The translations under genes and the position numbers were made by a program. This document shows positions 1 through 9,749 of a stretch of DNA of 64,000 bases, in pieces; position 1 is the stretch's first letter, and each line of letters opens with the position of its first letter. The notes under the pieces were generated by a model, which did no database searches, had not been told where the DNA came from, and saw only the letters and a program-made list of their open reading frames with translations. The stretch lies in assembly GCA_028023455.1 (NCBI GenBank), contig JAQFVV010012420.1:6575176-6639175 (forward strand), written 5' to 3'. The stretch is from Epiperipatus broadwayi (lineage: Eukaryota > Onychophora > Udeonychophora > Euonychophora > Peripatidae).

Positions 1-819
1 TTGAAATACAAGCATATTATTATTGTAATTATTATTATCTTTCAAAGGGTTTATTCAGCAAAGCAAAATAGGTTACATGATTTCTTTTGTCCACATGCTA
101 TTTTGAGTTCAGGAAAAAGATAATACAGAGGTTGGCATGTGACTTACAAAATTTTGAAAGTAAGAGAATGTTCACAATTAAATAAGATTGTTTTTATTTG
201 AAACATTGCAATGATGATGAGTAGGAACTTTTACCTTTTGCTTTTCAATTCAGATGTATTAATCTAGAATGTTGTTTTATTTTATTGGCTTGAATAAGAC
301 CAGATGTTAATGAAAGTTTTTTGATGTGATATTTTTTTTATATGTTTGACTTATATTATCCTGTTTATTTTTAAAAGTTTTCAGGTATCTTCGTGGTCTA
401 TTCTTATATTTAAATGTACACCATAAGTTATAGAATATGAATATGCTAATCCAGATGTTACAAAAGACTCCCTTTTTAAATGAATCAAATAGGCTATTAA
501 TTTTTTTGGAGAGTGTGGAAACTTTTGAATGTATGTTATTAAGACCTTAATTAGTATAAAAAAATAATTCTGAGTTTCTGAATCTATTTGAAAAAGAATG
601 TATAGATGGTTTACATTTTGATAGTGTCTTTTAAACGTTAGGAAATGGAGTGTTGATAGTGATTTAAGGTTAATTTTAAGTAAAAAATTAAAATATTTTG
701 GTTCAAATAATCAGAATTTTAATTTATGGCAAAGTTGTTTATTGATATCAAGTATGATTTATTACCTTATAATTCTATAATTAAAACCACTTCTTTTCTT
801 TTCAAAAACTTTATTTGAT
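1..819. other. AT-rich stretch, no gene seen
   Basis: No sustained reading frame, RNA gene or clear repeat was found on either strand. It ends at the 3' boundary of the Penelope-like element that follows. Confidence 0.5.
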
Positions 820-840
820 GTATATATATATCCACTTATT

Positions 841-883
841 TCCAACGTTTCGACTATCTTTACTCTATAGTCATTTTCAAGGA
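841..883 (-). ncRNA. hammerhead-like fold in PLE1 3' end
   Basis: Read on the minus strand: a perfect six-pair helix II (GACTAT, plus-strand complement at 867-872, with ATAGTC, complement at 852-857) with a nine-base loop, followed by GAAAC (complement at 847-851). The self-complementary ACGT at 845-848 would be a minimal helix III that favours dimers. TCC (complement at 881-883) can pair with GGA (complement at 841-843) as helix I. The box that should read CUGANGA is TTGAAAAT here, so the catalytic core looks degraded. Hammerhead motifs in Penelope-like elements are established; that this copy derives from one is inference, and activity is unlikely. Confidence 0.5.
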
Positions 884-1200
884 TCTAGAAAAAACATTAC
901 ATTATAAACAAACTTCACATAATAAAACCAAAAAACAAAAAAAAACAAAAATAATCAAAAACAATATAAAACATATAAACCCCATAAAATTTAAAAATAA
1001 ATAAAATACATTAAAATCAATTAAATTAAAAACACAAAACATACACCACACTTACTTGACTCCCTTCTCAAAAAACTTTCCCTTTTTACATTTTCTTTTA
1101 TCCAAAAAACCAATTGTTACAATAAAAAACTTATTTCCTTTTTCTTTCTTATATACTTCAAAAATGAATTTATTTCCAAAAATAATTCTTTATTCATGTC

Positions 1201-1635
1201 TTATCCAATTCTATTTAAAACAGGTTTATATTTTTTTATACATAAACTCTCTTTTACCATTCTTTTTTTATACAATCTAACCCCCTCCAACATTTTAATC
1301 TTAAAATCTGTATGTCCAACTTCCTTACTATGTATATTTACATTAGAATTCCTATCTCTCAAATGCTGTTTCAATCTTGTCTCTAATTTGTTTTTTGCTG
1401 TACCAATATATGATACATCTTTATTCTCTTTTTTACAATCCAAACATTCTATTTTATAAATACCATTCATGTTTTCAACATTCCTATTTCTTATCATATT
1501 ACCTAAATTACATTTCCTTTTATATACTGGTTTCAACAATAAACCACATTCCTTACCATATTTCTTATTCATATCCCTCATTATCTTTTTAATCTTAAAA
1601 AAAGTACTTTTTGACACTTTATACCCACTATACAT
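1201..1635 (-). CDS. PLE1 GIY-YIG endonuclease part
   Basis: A 144-residue frame forming the C-terminal nuclease of the Penelope-like element. It nicks target DNA to prime reverse transcription in this retroelement class. GIYKIECLDC starts near residue 58, then about ten residues later SYIGTAKNKLETRLKQH, matching the GIY...YIG...R...H pattern of the family. The CxxC pair (CLDC) between GIY and YIG is the putative zinc-binding insert typical of PLE nucleases. Upstream lysine-rich residues are the linker from the RT. The first methionine is probably not a real start: the frame should continue the RT ORF, from which it is separated by a frameshift in the 1581-1635 overlap. The frame ends at KPVLNRIG, close to the usual PLE C-terminus. 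Confidence 0.85.
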   Translation of the reverse strand: MYSGYKVSKSTFFKIKKIMRDMNKKYGKECGLLLKPVYKRKCNLGNMIRNRNVENMNGIYKIECLDCKKENKDVSYIGTAKNKLETRLKQHLRDRNSNVNIHSKEVGHTDFKIKMLEGVRLYKKRMVKESLCIKKYKPVLNRIG

Positions 1636-2534
1636 AAATTCCTTCTTTTTTCTTTTTTTTTTCTCAATTTCCTCTCAATTTTGTCTATATTCTTTTTTCC
1701 ACATAATTTATTAATAATCTTAATTGGATAATCATTTTTTATTGCCTCATTTTTTATACACTCCATTTCCTCCCTAAATAACCCCTCCTCTGAACATAGA
1801 TTAATTCCTCTAACTATTCTATTATTAACAATATTAATCCTATGTATGTATTCAATATCTGATTCCCAATTACTCAATAATCCATAAAAAGTATCTTTTC
1901 TAAAAATACTAGTCTCAATCCCTACTCTATAATTTTTTATAACTTTTTTAATTTTAACATCCATATAATTAATTGAATTATTTATTTCTTTTTCCATTGT
2001 AAATTTTATGTTTTCCTCAATTGAATTAATATATTTTAAAAAACATCCTGATTTCCTTTCATTCCCATTGAATACCAAAAAATAATCATCAATATATCTC
2101 ACATAAAATATAGGTTTGTATCTAGTATCACCAAAATATATTTTTTCAAAAAAATCCATATATAATGATGCCAGTAAACCACTTAAACAGTTTCCCATAC
2201 TCAGACCTTTACACTGTTTATCATATTTCCCATTGTATACAAATATAACATTCTTACAGCATACACTCAACATGTCAAATAATAAATGACTTTCTATTTT
2301 AATATTCTTATTACCATCCTTAATATACATTTCCAGAATTACTTCAACCGCTTTATTTGGATCTATACTTGTATACATATTACACACATCTAATTTTACA
2401 AACCATATATTTTTTATTGATTTATTATTATCTTGTGGAGAGTGTATAGAGGATGGATTTTCTAGTATTTGATCTATATTGAAGGGAATTGAAATCAAAA
2501 TTTGTATAGACAATAGTAGAATAATTACAGTCAT
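1581..2534 (-). CDS. PLE1 reverse transcriptase part
   Basis: A 317-residue frame with Penelope-type reverse transcriptase motifs. Motif A is VKLDVCNMYTSI (about residues 46-57), motif B is KGLSMGNCLSGLLASLYMDF (about 108-127), motif C is RYIDDYFLVF (about 145-154) with both catalytic aspartates. These are followed by NYMDVKIKK and a thumb-like segment RKDTFYGLLSNWES that matches the R-K-x-T-x(3)-Y pattern of PLEs. The first 40 or so residues look like unrelated flank, so the annotated ATG is not the native start. The C-terminus is lysine/arginine-rich and runs into a frameshift before the GIY-YIG part. Being 5'-truncated, the copy cannot make a full protein. Confidence 0.88.
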   Translation of the reverse strand: MTVIILLLSIQILISIPFNIDQILENPSSIHSPQDNNKSIKNIWFVKLDVCNMYTSIDPNKAVEVILEMYIKDGNKNIKIESHLLFDMLSVCCKNVIFVYNGKYDKQCKGLSMGNCLSGLLASLYMDFFEKIYFGDTRYKPIFYVRYIDDYFLVFNGNERKSGCFLKYINSIEENIKFTMEKEINNSINYMDVKIKKVIKNYRVGIETSIFRKDTFYGLLSNWESDIEYIHRINIVNNRIVRGINLCSEEGLFREEMECIKNEAIKNDYPIKIINKLCGKKNIDKIERKLRKKKEKRRNLCIVGIKCQKVLFLRLKR

Positions 2535-2539
2535 CAGTT

Positions 2540-3300
2540 ATCCTTGATTAAATGATTGTTTGTCCGTGGGCTTGATTTTACAGGCTGTTTTTAGAAATGG
2601 GAAATTTTTTACACATGCTGAGATTATATTACTAGTTTTTGGATTCTGAAAGTGAGAAGTGAGTAAAGCCCTAACCCATTTTGAAAAAAATGTATATTTA
2701 AATCATCTTAGTGAGATTGCAAATATATTTTTTCCTCACAAGAGGTCCCTGCATAGTGATTCTATTTTGTTTGAAAATGCTTTAATATAAAATATTGTTA
2801 CAGTGTAGTATGAGATTTTTGTCATGATTATCATGTTGAAAAGTAATAATTTTGTGTAAAGGGATAGGTAGGATTTTCATAAAGGTTTGATTATGACTTC
2901 TATTTTATTTTTAAGTCTATTTTGGATAAGTGTCTGAATTAATGAATGTCACAGTTAGAAATGAAAATCTAAGAATGGATTAGGTTTACCCTTAAAATGT
3001 TCTGCTATACAATTGCCTCTGTATATGTGTCAGGTACAGGATTTTTCAAGTTTAATATTAACTTATATTTGTCTGTAAAGTCTGAAAGAATATTTAAAAG
3101 TTTGAAGAAGTATTTTTTTTAGATGGCAAGGTAGGATATGTAGGTATCAGATTTTTATATTCTAGAGTATTAATTAAAGAATTAATGTATACATTGATGT
3201 GGTATGATTGGGAATGAAGTTTTGCCATTTAGAGTAATAAAAGATTTAATTAATAGTAGATTAATAACTAAATATAATATATAAGTAAGTTTTTAGGATT
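2540..3300. other. AT-rich stretch, no clear feature
   Basis: Between PLE1 and the next decayed element. A short coherent minus-strand stretch near 2540-2700 may be old coding sequence but is too short to assign. Confidence 0.35.
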
Positions 3301-5535
3301 TTACTTTCTTCTAGAATTTTAATAAGATTACTTCCTTCCAGAATTTTAATATGAGTGTATTAGTATTATATTGAAACCAGTCTCTATGTTTTTTTGAATA
3401 ATAATTAGACTGCATATAAAAATGCTGCCTGACCAGTTAATGGTGATTTTCTTGCAAATTCCATTTTCAATAATTTTGATATAATATAGAGCTATATTTT
3501 GTCTTTTATTACTGATTCTATTATTTTGATGCCAAGGGAACACATTAAAATTGGATATAAGCCTACTAATGTAAAAACCATTTCTTGTTTTTTTCATAAA
3601 TGAAACAAGAATTACTTAATAGAATCATGATATTTTATATATGGCTTTGGACTAAAAAGTTATGAGATTAGACATGCATTAATCTGTTAATTTTTTAAAT
3701 TATGCATATATGAACTTTGGATATCATCCATTCTAGGATGGTATAAATTTGATATTGACTCTATCTCTTGTATGAAGTCTCTAGGTGAGAATTGAATTTC
3801 TTCTTTCAATTTGACATTTGAAACATATTATAGATTGGGGAGTTGATTTTTTAATAGCCTGACTTTAGAGTGTATGTTTATTATGACAGATGAGTGATCC
3901 AATATCATCTGGTATAATTTCTGATTAAGATACAAGGCTTATTATTTAAGTTGTTCTGTAATTGATTGACACATTTTCTTTAGTGATAAAAGTCTGGGAC
4001 ACTCATGGTTGATTGTGATGTTAATGTGATTTTTTAAACATGTCATTCCAGAGACTTAGGAACTATATTGGGGATGGTGTGATTTGATGAAATGGTTTAT
4101 ATTAAAAGATAGTATATTAATGTATGCACATGATGTTTGCACAAAATCCATTTGAATTATTTTGTGCAAATAAATATATATTTCTGAGAAGAGAAATTCA
4201 AGTCTGCATAATAAAAGAAATATTCTGGTGGTTCTTTCATTAATGATTGCTAATCTGTCATTAAAGTTGAGTTGCAGAAGAGTTTTTAAGAAATATGTTC
4301 ATCATATTATATAATGATGGTGAATGAAGACTTTTCTGATAAAAACCCTTCACTGTTCATCATTGGGAATGAAAGCAAATGGAACCATTTATTAGTAAAT
4401 TTTTCATATGCCATGCTGAAATCCCCCTATGAATAATATGGGATGTGGAGTGATAAAAAATTTGGAGTGCAAAATTAGAATTAATCTATTTATGATGGTG
4501 GTTACTGGAGAAATGCATATAAATGTTATGTTTAGTATAATCGCTTTGTGGTGAAAGGTAATAATTAGAATATGTATGTATATATTCAATATTTTGGATG
4601 AAATGAAAGGTCATTCATTAGTAATGATAATAACTTTTCCTGTTGATGGTATACCTGATGTTTATGAAAATACTATTAATCCTTTGTAATTTAGTTTGAC
4701 TGATGGATCAATTTATATAATTCAGTATAAACCTTGATCTCTATCATGCCAAGTATGCATAATTATATAATATCATACCATTTAGTTAGAAGTCTACTTT
4801 CTTAGGAGTGTTTGACCTTTTGATAATAAAGACACCTATAAATTTCATTCTAGTCTGTATTTAATTTATATATATAGTAAAATTGAAAACACTATTGATT
4901 TCATTATTTAAAACTTTCCAAAATCTTTTTGAAATGTAAGATTTTAAATCACTATACAATAAAATATATAAAAAAATCAAATAAAGATTACTGATACAGA
5001 GCATAAATAAATTTGTTATGCATGTTTGGGTACTGCATAATTGTTTAGGAATTGTTGATATATCATTCATTGAATCAACTGATCTCTTTTGGCTTCATTA
5101 ATTCTTTATTGTATATTAAATTATATAAACTAGGACCACTTATCTCTTCTATACGGCTATTTTCTTCATCTGATAATAATCATGTAGTGTCAGAGTGTTT
5201 ATAATTGTTCAAACATTTTTTTAGTAGTGTCAGACATTTTGGGGAATATTTTATTATCATTGTTATCCATTTCTAGTTCCTTTGCCTTCTCCTTTTTTAT
5301 GGTGTGTGTGTGTGTGGAGGAGAGATATGCTAGAGTTTCTCTTAGTTGACATGTGTTTGTAATTACATCAGGTAAACAACTAGTGAGTGTATTCATGATA
5401 TCCAGTGATATTTTATTTAAGAGGTTTGTTGCTGTCATTATATCAGCAGGAGAAATTTGAGATATAACAACATTAGAATGTTCTTTATTTTGACTTGTAC
5501 TAGTGCTGATTTATTATGATGTGTTTTTTTTGCTG
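3300..5535 (-). mobile_element. possible decayed non-LTR retrotransposon
   Basis: Three minus-strand pieces lie in the order expected for a jockey/CR1-like LINE. First, an ORF1-like acidic and polar stretch (about 5535 down to 5080). Second, an endonuclease-like stretch with PHPILFIGGFQHGI (about 4410-4450), resembling the GGDFN block of exonuclease-endonuclease-phosphatase domains. Third, about 0.5 kb further on, a weak IPDDI that could be a decayed (Y/F)xDD box near 3905-3920. Every piece has frameshifts and stops and no single motif is decisive. The spacing from endonuclease to the putative RT box is short, so internal deletion would be needed. I rate the LINE identity as tentative. Confidence 0.3.
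5080..5535 (-). pseudogene. decayed coding stretch, ORF1-like
   Basis: The minus strand reads as a coherent polar protein fragment of about 80 residues (5438-5199: NLLNKISLDIMNTLTSCLPD, later KEKAKELEMDNNDNKIFPKM). After a frameshift comes a further acidic stretch (SDEENSRIEEISGPSLYNL). The frame also stays open with sensible composition upstream of the first methionine. A CA microsatellite at about 5301-5315 expands a Thr-His run inside it. I do not recognise the family. An ORF1/Gag-like protein of the LINE relic downstream is one reading; a host pseudogene is another. Confidence 0.35.
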
Positions 5536-5539
5536 TTGT

Positions 5540-7770
5540 TTACATTGATTTTTTTAAAAAAATCTCATTTTTGATGTCTATTTTAGAGACTTCTTTTATT
5601 TATTTCCCATTTCAACTTGTTGGCAGAAACATTTCCTGTGGACATTGATGGGTGGAAATGATTTTGATATGACATTATGTGCAGTATAACTTAGGACAGT
5701 TGGAGATAATATAACTATGCTCTTTAAAATAAAAGTACTAGGATTGTAATCTATTTATTATTGAATATAATATGATTTTTTATTGGTTATATTTTCTCAT
5801 AATTTTGCTTTAAAAATAGAGCTACTGCTGTGTAAATGAAATTGGTTATTTTAAAGATATATAAGTTGGAAAATTTATACTTCTCCAAAAGTGTTCATTA
5901 ATATGACAAAATCCTCAATGAAATAGTTGAAATAGATATTTACATATTTATTCAATATTTTAATTTCTTTTTTGAAATTGTCTGTTTTCCATTGCTTTCA
6001 AATTCTATTATTAGGTATCTCAAGTTTGGATGCTCTGCAATGCATACAAATGTGTTCCATGGGTTTTTAAAATAAATTTATGGATTAAAATTTTTTTGGG
6101 ATATCTATAGAGAAAGCAATGTTATCTGTGCTTGCCATTATTTATGAGTGATCCACAAAAAATCACTTAAAAGATGTAAATATATTATTTGGTATCACTG
6201 AGTTATATTATTCCATAATATTTGTTAGACTGTCATAGGTCCAGGTTTCTTGAGGCTCCATGGTAATAATGTTCATGGTCTTTGTTAATAAATCTAGTTT
6301 CATCAGATCTCCAATAGTTGATAAGTGAAATTAGAAGTTGGATGTATTCTCATTCAATTGAATGTTTCAGATACATTTTTATTTTTTCAGTTTGCTGCAG
6401 AAGTGCGATTTGTTACTTCTGCATACACAATAAGAGATTATTCAATGACTTATTTATACACAATAAGAGATTATTAATTAAAAAAAAATAAACGTAAGAA
6501 TTAATCTACTAATAATATTTGAAATACAGTGGAGTTGCAAACTACACTGCATCTAGCCGTATGATTTCAATTATTTGCTATCCAAAGTAAAATGTAAACA
6601 AACAAACAAAAATTTAATTAGAACAAAATAACCATTAACATTTTCAAATTTTAATATTTGAACAGCCATTTTTTTTATTGAGGTGAACATGTATAAATTA
6701 CATACATAATAAAAATCTTCAGTTTATGTTGAAAGCACATATATTTTTATCCTTGTCTTATCTTTCTGAATTTGATTTACTGTATTTTGCTCAATTGAAT
6801 ATTTTCTAAATGGACAAGATTTCAGAATATTCATTAAACATTAATGTTATGGAGGAGGTAGTAATTTCTGGAAAAAGAGATGAGCTATTGTTCTATAAGA
6901 GAAAAAATTTACTGTATAAAAAAAATGCCCAGAGCACATTTTGCTATTTATTTTATGCTAAAAGTCTTATTGCTTCAATAGGTGCAAGAGTGGACACTTA
7001 TTATTAATAATTATATTAGTATTATTATTTTAAAATTTTGATTATACTATAATATTGATTTATATACACATAATATATATATATATGGATGTGCATGTGT
7101 TTTGAAATATATTATACATTTGCAGTTCAATTAACAATATGTATTCTAGTGTAATCATTGTTTATCAACAAAATGTGAACTATTATAAATTATTTTCTTT
7201 GAGCAGAAGAGGGATGGTTGGAGCAAAATATAGCATAGTTTGCAGTTCAACTGTCTTTAATTTATCACATTGTTCCAGTAAGATTTCAGTATTTTAACGG
7301 ATTTCCAGGGTTGAATTGAAGATGCTCTGTGTGTTATATTCTCTCTTGTGGCTTTTTGTTACTGTAGTTGTTATTGATACTGTTACAGTTACTGTTGCTG
7401 TTACTGCTTCTGCTATCAATATTATTACTATTATTACAAGTCACTTAAATATAATTAAAAAAATTATCTTAAGAAAAGCAATATTTGCTTGTTCTAACAG
7501 ACATTGCATTTATAATGTTTTAAAATGATTTATACTTTAAACCTATAATTACTTTATTATTAAAAACAATATAGCAAAATATTTTATCTATGTGTGTGTA
7601 TTTCCATCATTTAACATTAAATCATGAATGATTTTAGATATATTTTAAACTTTATTTAAATTTTCCAATTTAATTCAACTGTTAGTAATAGCACACAAAT
7701 GAGATCTATACAATGTTTTGAATATTACTATTTTCCTCTCTTTATTAAGTGTTGTTAGTCTGATGAGTAA
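5540..7770. other. AT-rich stretch, no gene seen
   Basis: No motif-bearing frame. The 6810-7007 frame has no recognisable features. TA-rich microsatellite sequence occurs at about 7065-7087, and a GTTACT-like tandem run at about 7355-7420 creates an artificial Thr/Val-rich frame. Confidence 0.5.
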
Positions 7771-7774
7771 CAGT

Positions 7775-7857
7775 ATTAACATGGGAATTAAACCTGGACC
7801 TATAGATTCTTGAATATTGAAGTTTAAAAAATACTCTACCCAACTGAGTCATTCTAT
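7775..7857 (-). repeat. tRNA-Lys-type SINE head (degenerate)
   Basis: The minus strand carries a tRNA-like pattern: an A-box-like TGACTCAGTTGGGTAGAGT (complement of 7832-7850), a TTTTTTAA anticodon-like loop suggesting Lys-UUU, and a B-box-like GGTTTAATTCC (complement of 7784-7794) at tRNA spacing. The anticodon arm no longer pairs well, so this is a tRNA-derived SINE or tRNA pseudogene, not a functional tRNA. Confidence 0.5.
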
Positions 7858-7959
7858 CAAAGAAAGCAATGAAATTTCATTTATTTATCTATAAGATTTA
7901 TTTATCTTGACTTTTTTTCCTATAAGCAAAGTTAATTTGTGGTTTCCAGACATATGTGT

Positions 7960-9250
7960 ATTGTTACACTAATTTGACTTGGAGTAATTTGTCATTGTCA
8001 TGTGAGCAGCCTCTTTGAATTTTCTTCTTTGTATCTTTTTTTCTCTAATCAATATTTTTATATTTTCCCAAACATATGTTTATTGGACCATATATGGTCT
8101 GCTGCTTTAGATACATCCATATTTTTTCTAACCATCAACTGGTACTCTATTAATTGCCTTTTAATAGTGTGACTGGTCTTACTAATATACTTCCTTCCAC
8201 ATTTACATGGTATTTAATAGATGCAGTTTTTGTTTGTAGATTTTCATTGAACTGTCTGCTCTTCCTGGTATTGAAGTTACCTAATACCTTTTTTAATGTT
8301 TTTTTGGTTGTCTATGAAAGGTTTTCTTATTGACAGCTGATAATTAATTATTCTTCATGAGAGTTTATTGTATGCAAATCTTTTCTTTTTCCAAATCCCT
8401 GGTTTCTGAACAAACTTAATTTGTTCTATCTATAGTGATAGTATAATTCCCTGTTTTCTGCTTCCAGTGTGATTGGGTGTATATGCTAAGCATTGTTATG
8501 TATGTTTGGGTCTGTAAATTAGAGTTTTGATTTTGCCATAAGATAGTCTTATCACAGCAACCTCTAAGGATGCCAATATTTGTTCTGTTTCTGATTCTAT
8601 TGTGAATACAATTGAAGAAGATATGTTGATTGAACCTTAGATGGATATAAAGTAATATTTATGGCTGTGCTTTTCAATTCTTCCTGTAAATATTGCTAAT
8701 GACAGTGACAGTGTTAAGTCCTTAGTCATTTCTTGATTTTGTTATAATAATTCCATGTAATATTATTGAAAATATGTTATTATGCAGAAATGTAAATTTA
8801 TACTATCAATATTAAAAGTTGTTCTAGTTTGTAAGCTGTTATTACCATTAAATATTTTCCTTACAAATGGATATTTTATTACACAGTAAGGTTACCAATA
8901 GTTCTTTCAATTTTCTTATCCTTGATTAATTCTACAAAGAGCTTAGAATCTCTGACAAAGAACTGTATCTTGTTTGCCAAAAAACTGAGAATTTTAATGA
9001 GAAATCTTGACATGTTTTAACAAGGTGAATTTATAGAACTAACAATATGTTTTTTAATTTTGTTTCTGTACTTAGCATTGGATTTTGCCACTTTTTTGTA
9101 TTGGTCTGCTATGAGAAGTTGTTGTATTTTGTTATCATAATAAATTGTATCCATTACAACTGTATGTAACATTGCCTTTGTCTACAGAGAGTATAATTAT
9201 TGAGTTATCTACATTGAAAGATTTAATTACTTTCCTCTCTTCATAGGAAA
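7960..9250 (-). pseudogene. Penelope-like retroelement 2 (PLE2), decayed coding region
   Basis: No long frame survives, but minus-strand translation across frames recovers Penelope landmarks in order. At 9250-9080 there is an N-terminal block of the VDKGN type (EERKVIKSFN, VDKGN, then MDTIYYDNKIQQLL after a shift). At 9000-8880 a stretch resembles the region before RT motif A. At 8640-8560 there is FTIESE and then the LEVAVIRLS block equivalent to the FLDV motif. At 8530-8430 lies the Y-R-x-x-H-T thumb region with a NH(T/P) motif. At 8260-8080 there is GIY-YIG nuclease: KCGRKYISKTSHTIKRQLIE, with YIS in place of YIG. The RT catalytic core (motifs A-C) between about 8890 and 8700 is missing or unrecognisable. 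It differs clearly from PLE1 (CxC-type nuclease insert, different thumb), so two PLE lineages are present. Confidence 0.7.
8040..8300 (-). pseudogene. PLE2 GIY-YIG nuclease remnant
   Basis: Within the decayed PLE2, one minus-strand frame runs from KCGRKYISKTSHTIKRQLIE through MDVSKAADHIWSNKHMFGKI. This matches the C-C-G-x-x-YIG-x-T-x-R-T-x-x-x-R-x-x-E-H pattern of Penelope nucleases, with YIS replacing YIG and a tyrosine where the conserved histidine is usual. The GIY half precedes it in a shifted frame. A lysine/arginine-rich tail follows. It cannot encode an active enzyme. Confidence 0.7.
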
Positions 9251-9396
9251 TATTTGATTTCAATTTTTATTGCCTTTCAATTGTTTTTATTATTCTTATT
9301 CTACTTCTTCTAAAGGCAACTTTTGAGTGGCTTACTCAGTGGCTACCATTACATCTAATAAAGAGATATTAAATGGTTTTAAGCCAATAAACATTA

Positions 9397-9748
9397 CATG
9401 ATCACCACTTCTTATGCTTGCTTATAACTATTATTAAAACAGGCAGCACTCACTATATGCATTGCCACACTGCAAGCTAGAGTAATCAATGGATGCCAGA
9501 AGGTTTTCACATAAAATACCCCATCTAGTGCCTACCCATTCAATATCTCCAGACTAAGATCTAGGTGTAGTGCTCTCAGATCCAAGACTCCTCATTGAGA
9601 CAAAGACCATAGCCAGAAACTAGTCTGGGGATATTGGATGAGTAGGCACTAGATGGGGATTTTATGCACAAGCCTTCTGGCATCCATTGATTATTCTAGC
9701 TTGCAGTGTGGCAATATGTGTAGTGAGTTTTGCCTGTTTTAATATTAA
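9397..9748. repeat. inverted pLTR of the PLE2 family (copy A)
   Basis: Two arms in inverted orientation. The left arm (about 9430-9556) is the reverse complement of the right arm (about 9620-9740). Shared blocks include the complement of ctgttttaat, of cttctggcatccattgatta and of gcactagatgggg. Between them lies a 60-base spacer carrying a degenerate hammerhead: the GAAAC box (9616-9620), GTC (9623-9625) and helix I strands survive, but the CTGATGA box reads TTGAGAC. The left arm continues outward (9397-9430) into sequence that leads to the PLE2 N-terminus at 9250. This supports it as the element's 5' pLTR on the minus strand. Inverted pLTRs are a known PLE arrangement. Confidence 0.7.
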
Positions 9749-9749
9749 A

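Larger units (their letters stand above)
820..2534 (-). mobile_element. Penelope-like retroelement 1 (PLE1), 5'-truncated
   Basis: A minus-strand element in the order reverse transcriptase, GIY-YIG endonuclease, AT-rich 3' UTR, which is the order expected of endonuclease-bearing Penelope-like elements. Only the RT palm and thumb and the C-terminal nuclease remain; the usual N-terminal region before RT motif A is absent, so the copy is 5'-truncated somewhere near 2450-2534. The two coding parts are in different frames that overlap at 1581-1635, implying one frameshift in what is normally a single ORF. The 3' UTR (about 860-1200) is A- and C-rich on the plus strand and ends in a hammerhead-like hairpin at 841-883, then a short TA run. 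The long readable frames suggest a fairly young copy compared with the other relics in this window. Confidence 0.85.

Noticed and set aside
1056-1714. Several plus-strand frames over the PLE1 3' half
   Set aside because: Antisense to the GIY-YIG and RT parts; low-complexity Phe/Leu/Ser composition.
7316-7528. Thr/Val-rich frame resembling a membrane protein
   Set aside because: Produced by a GTTACT-like simple repeat; no flanking coding signal.
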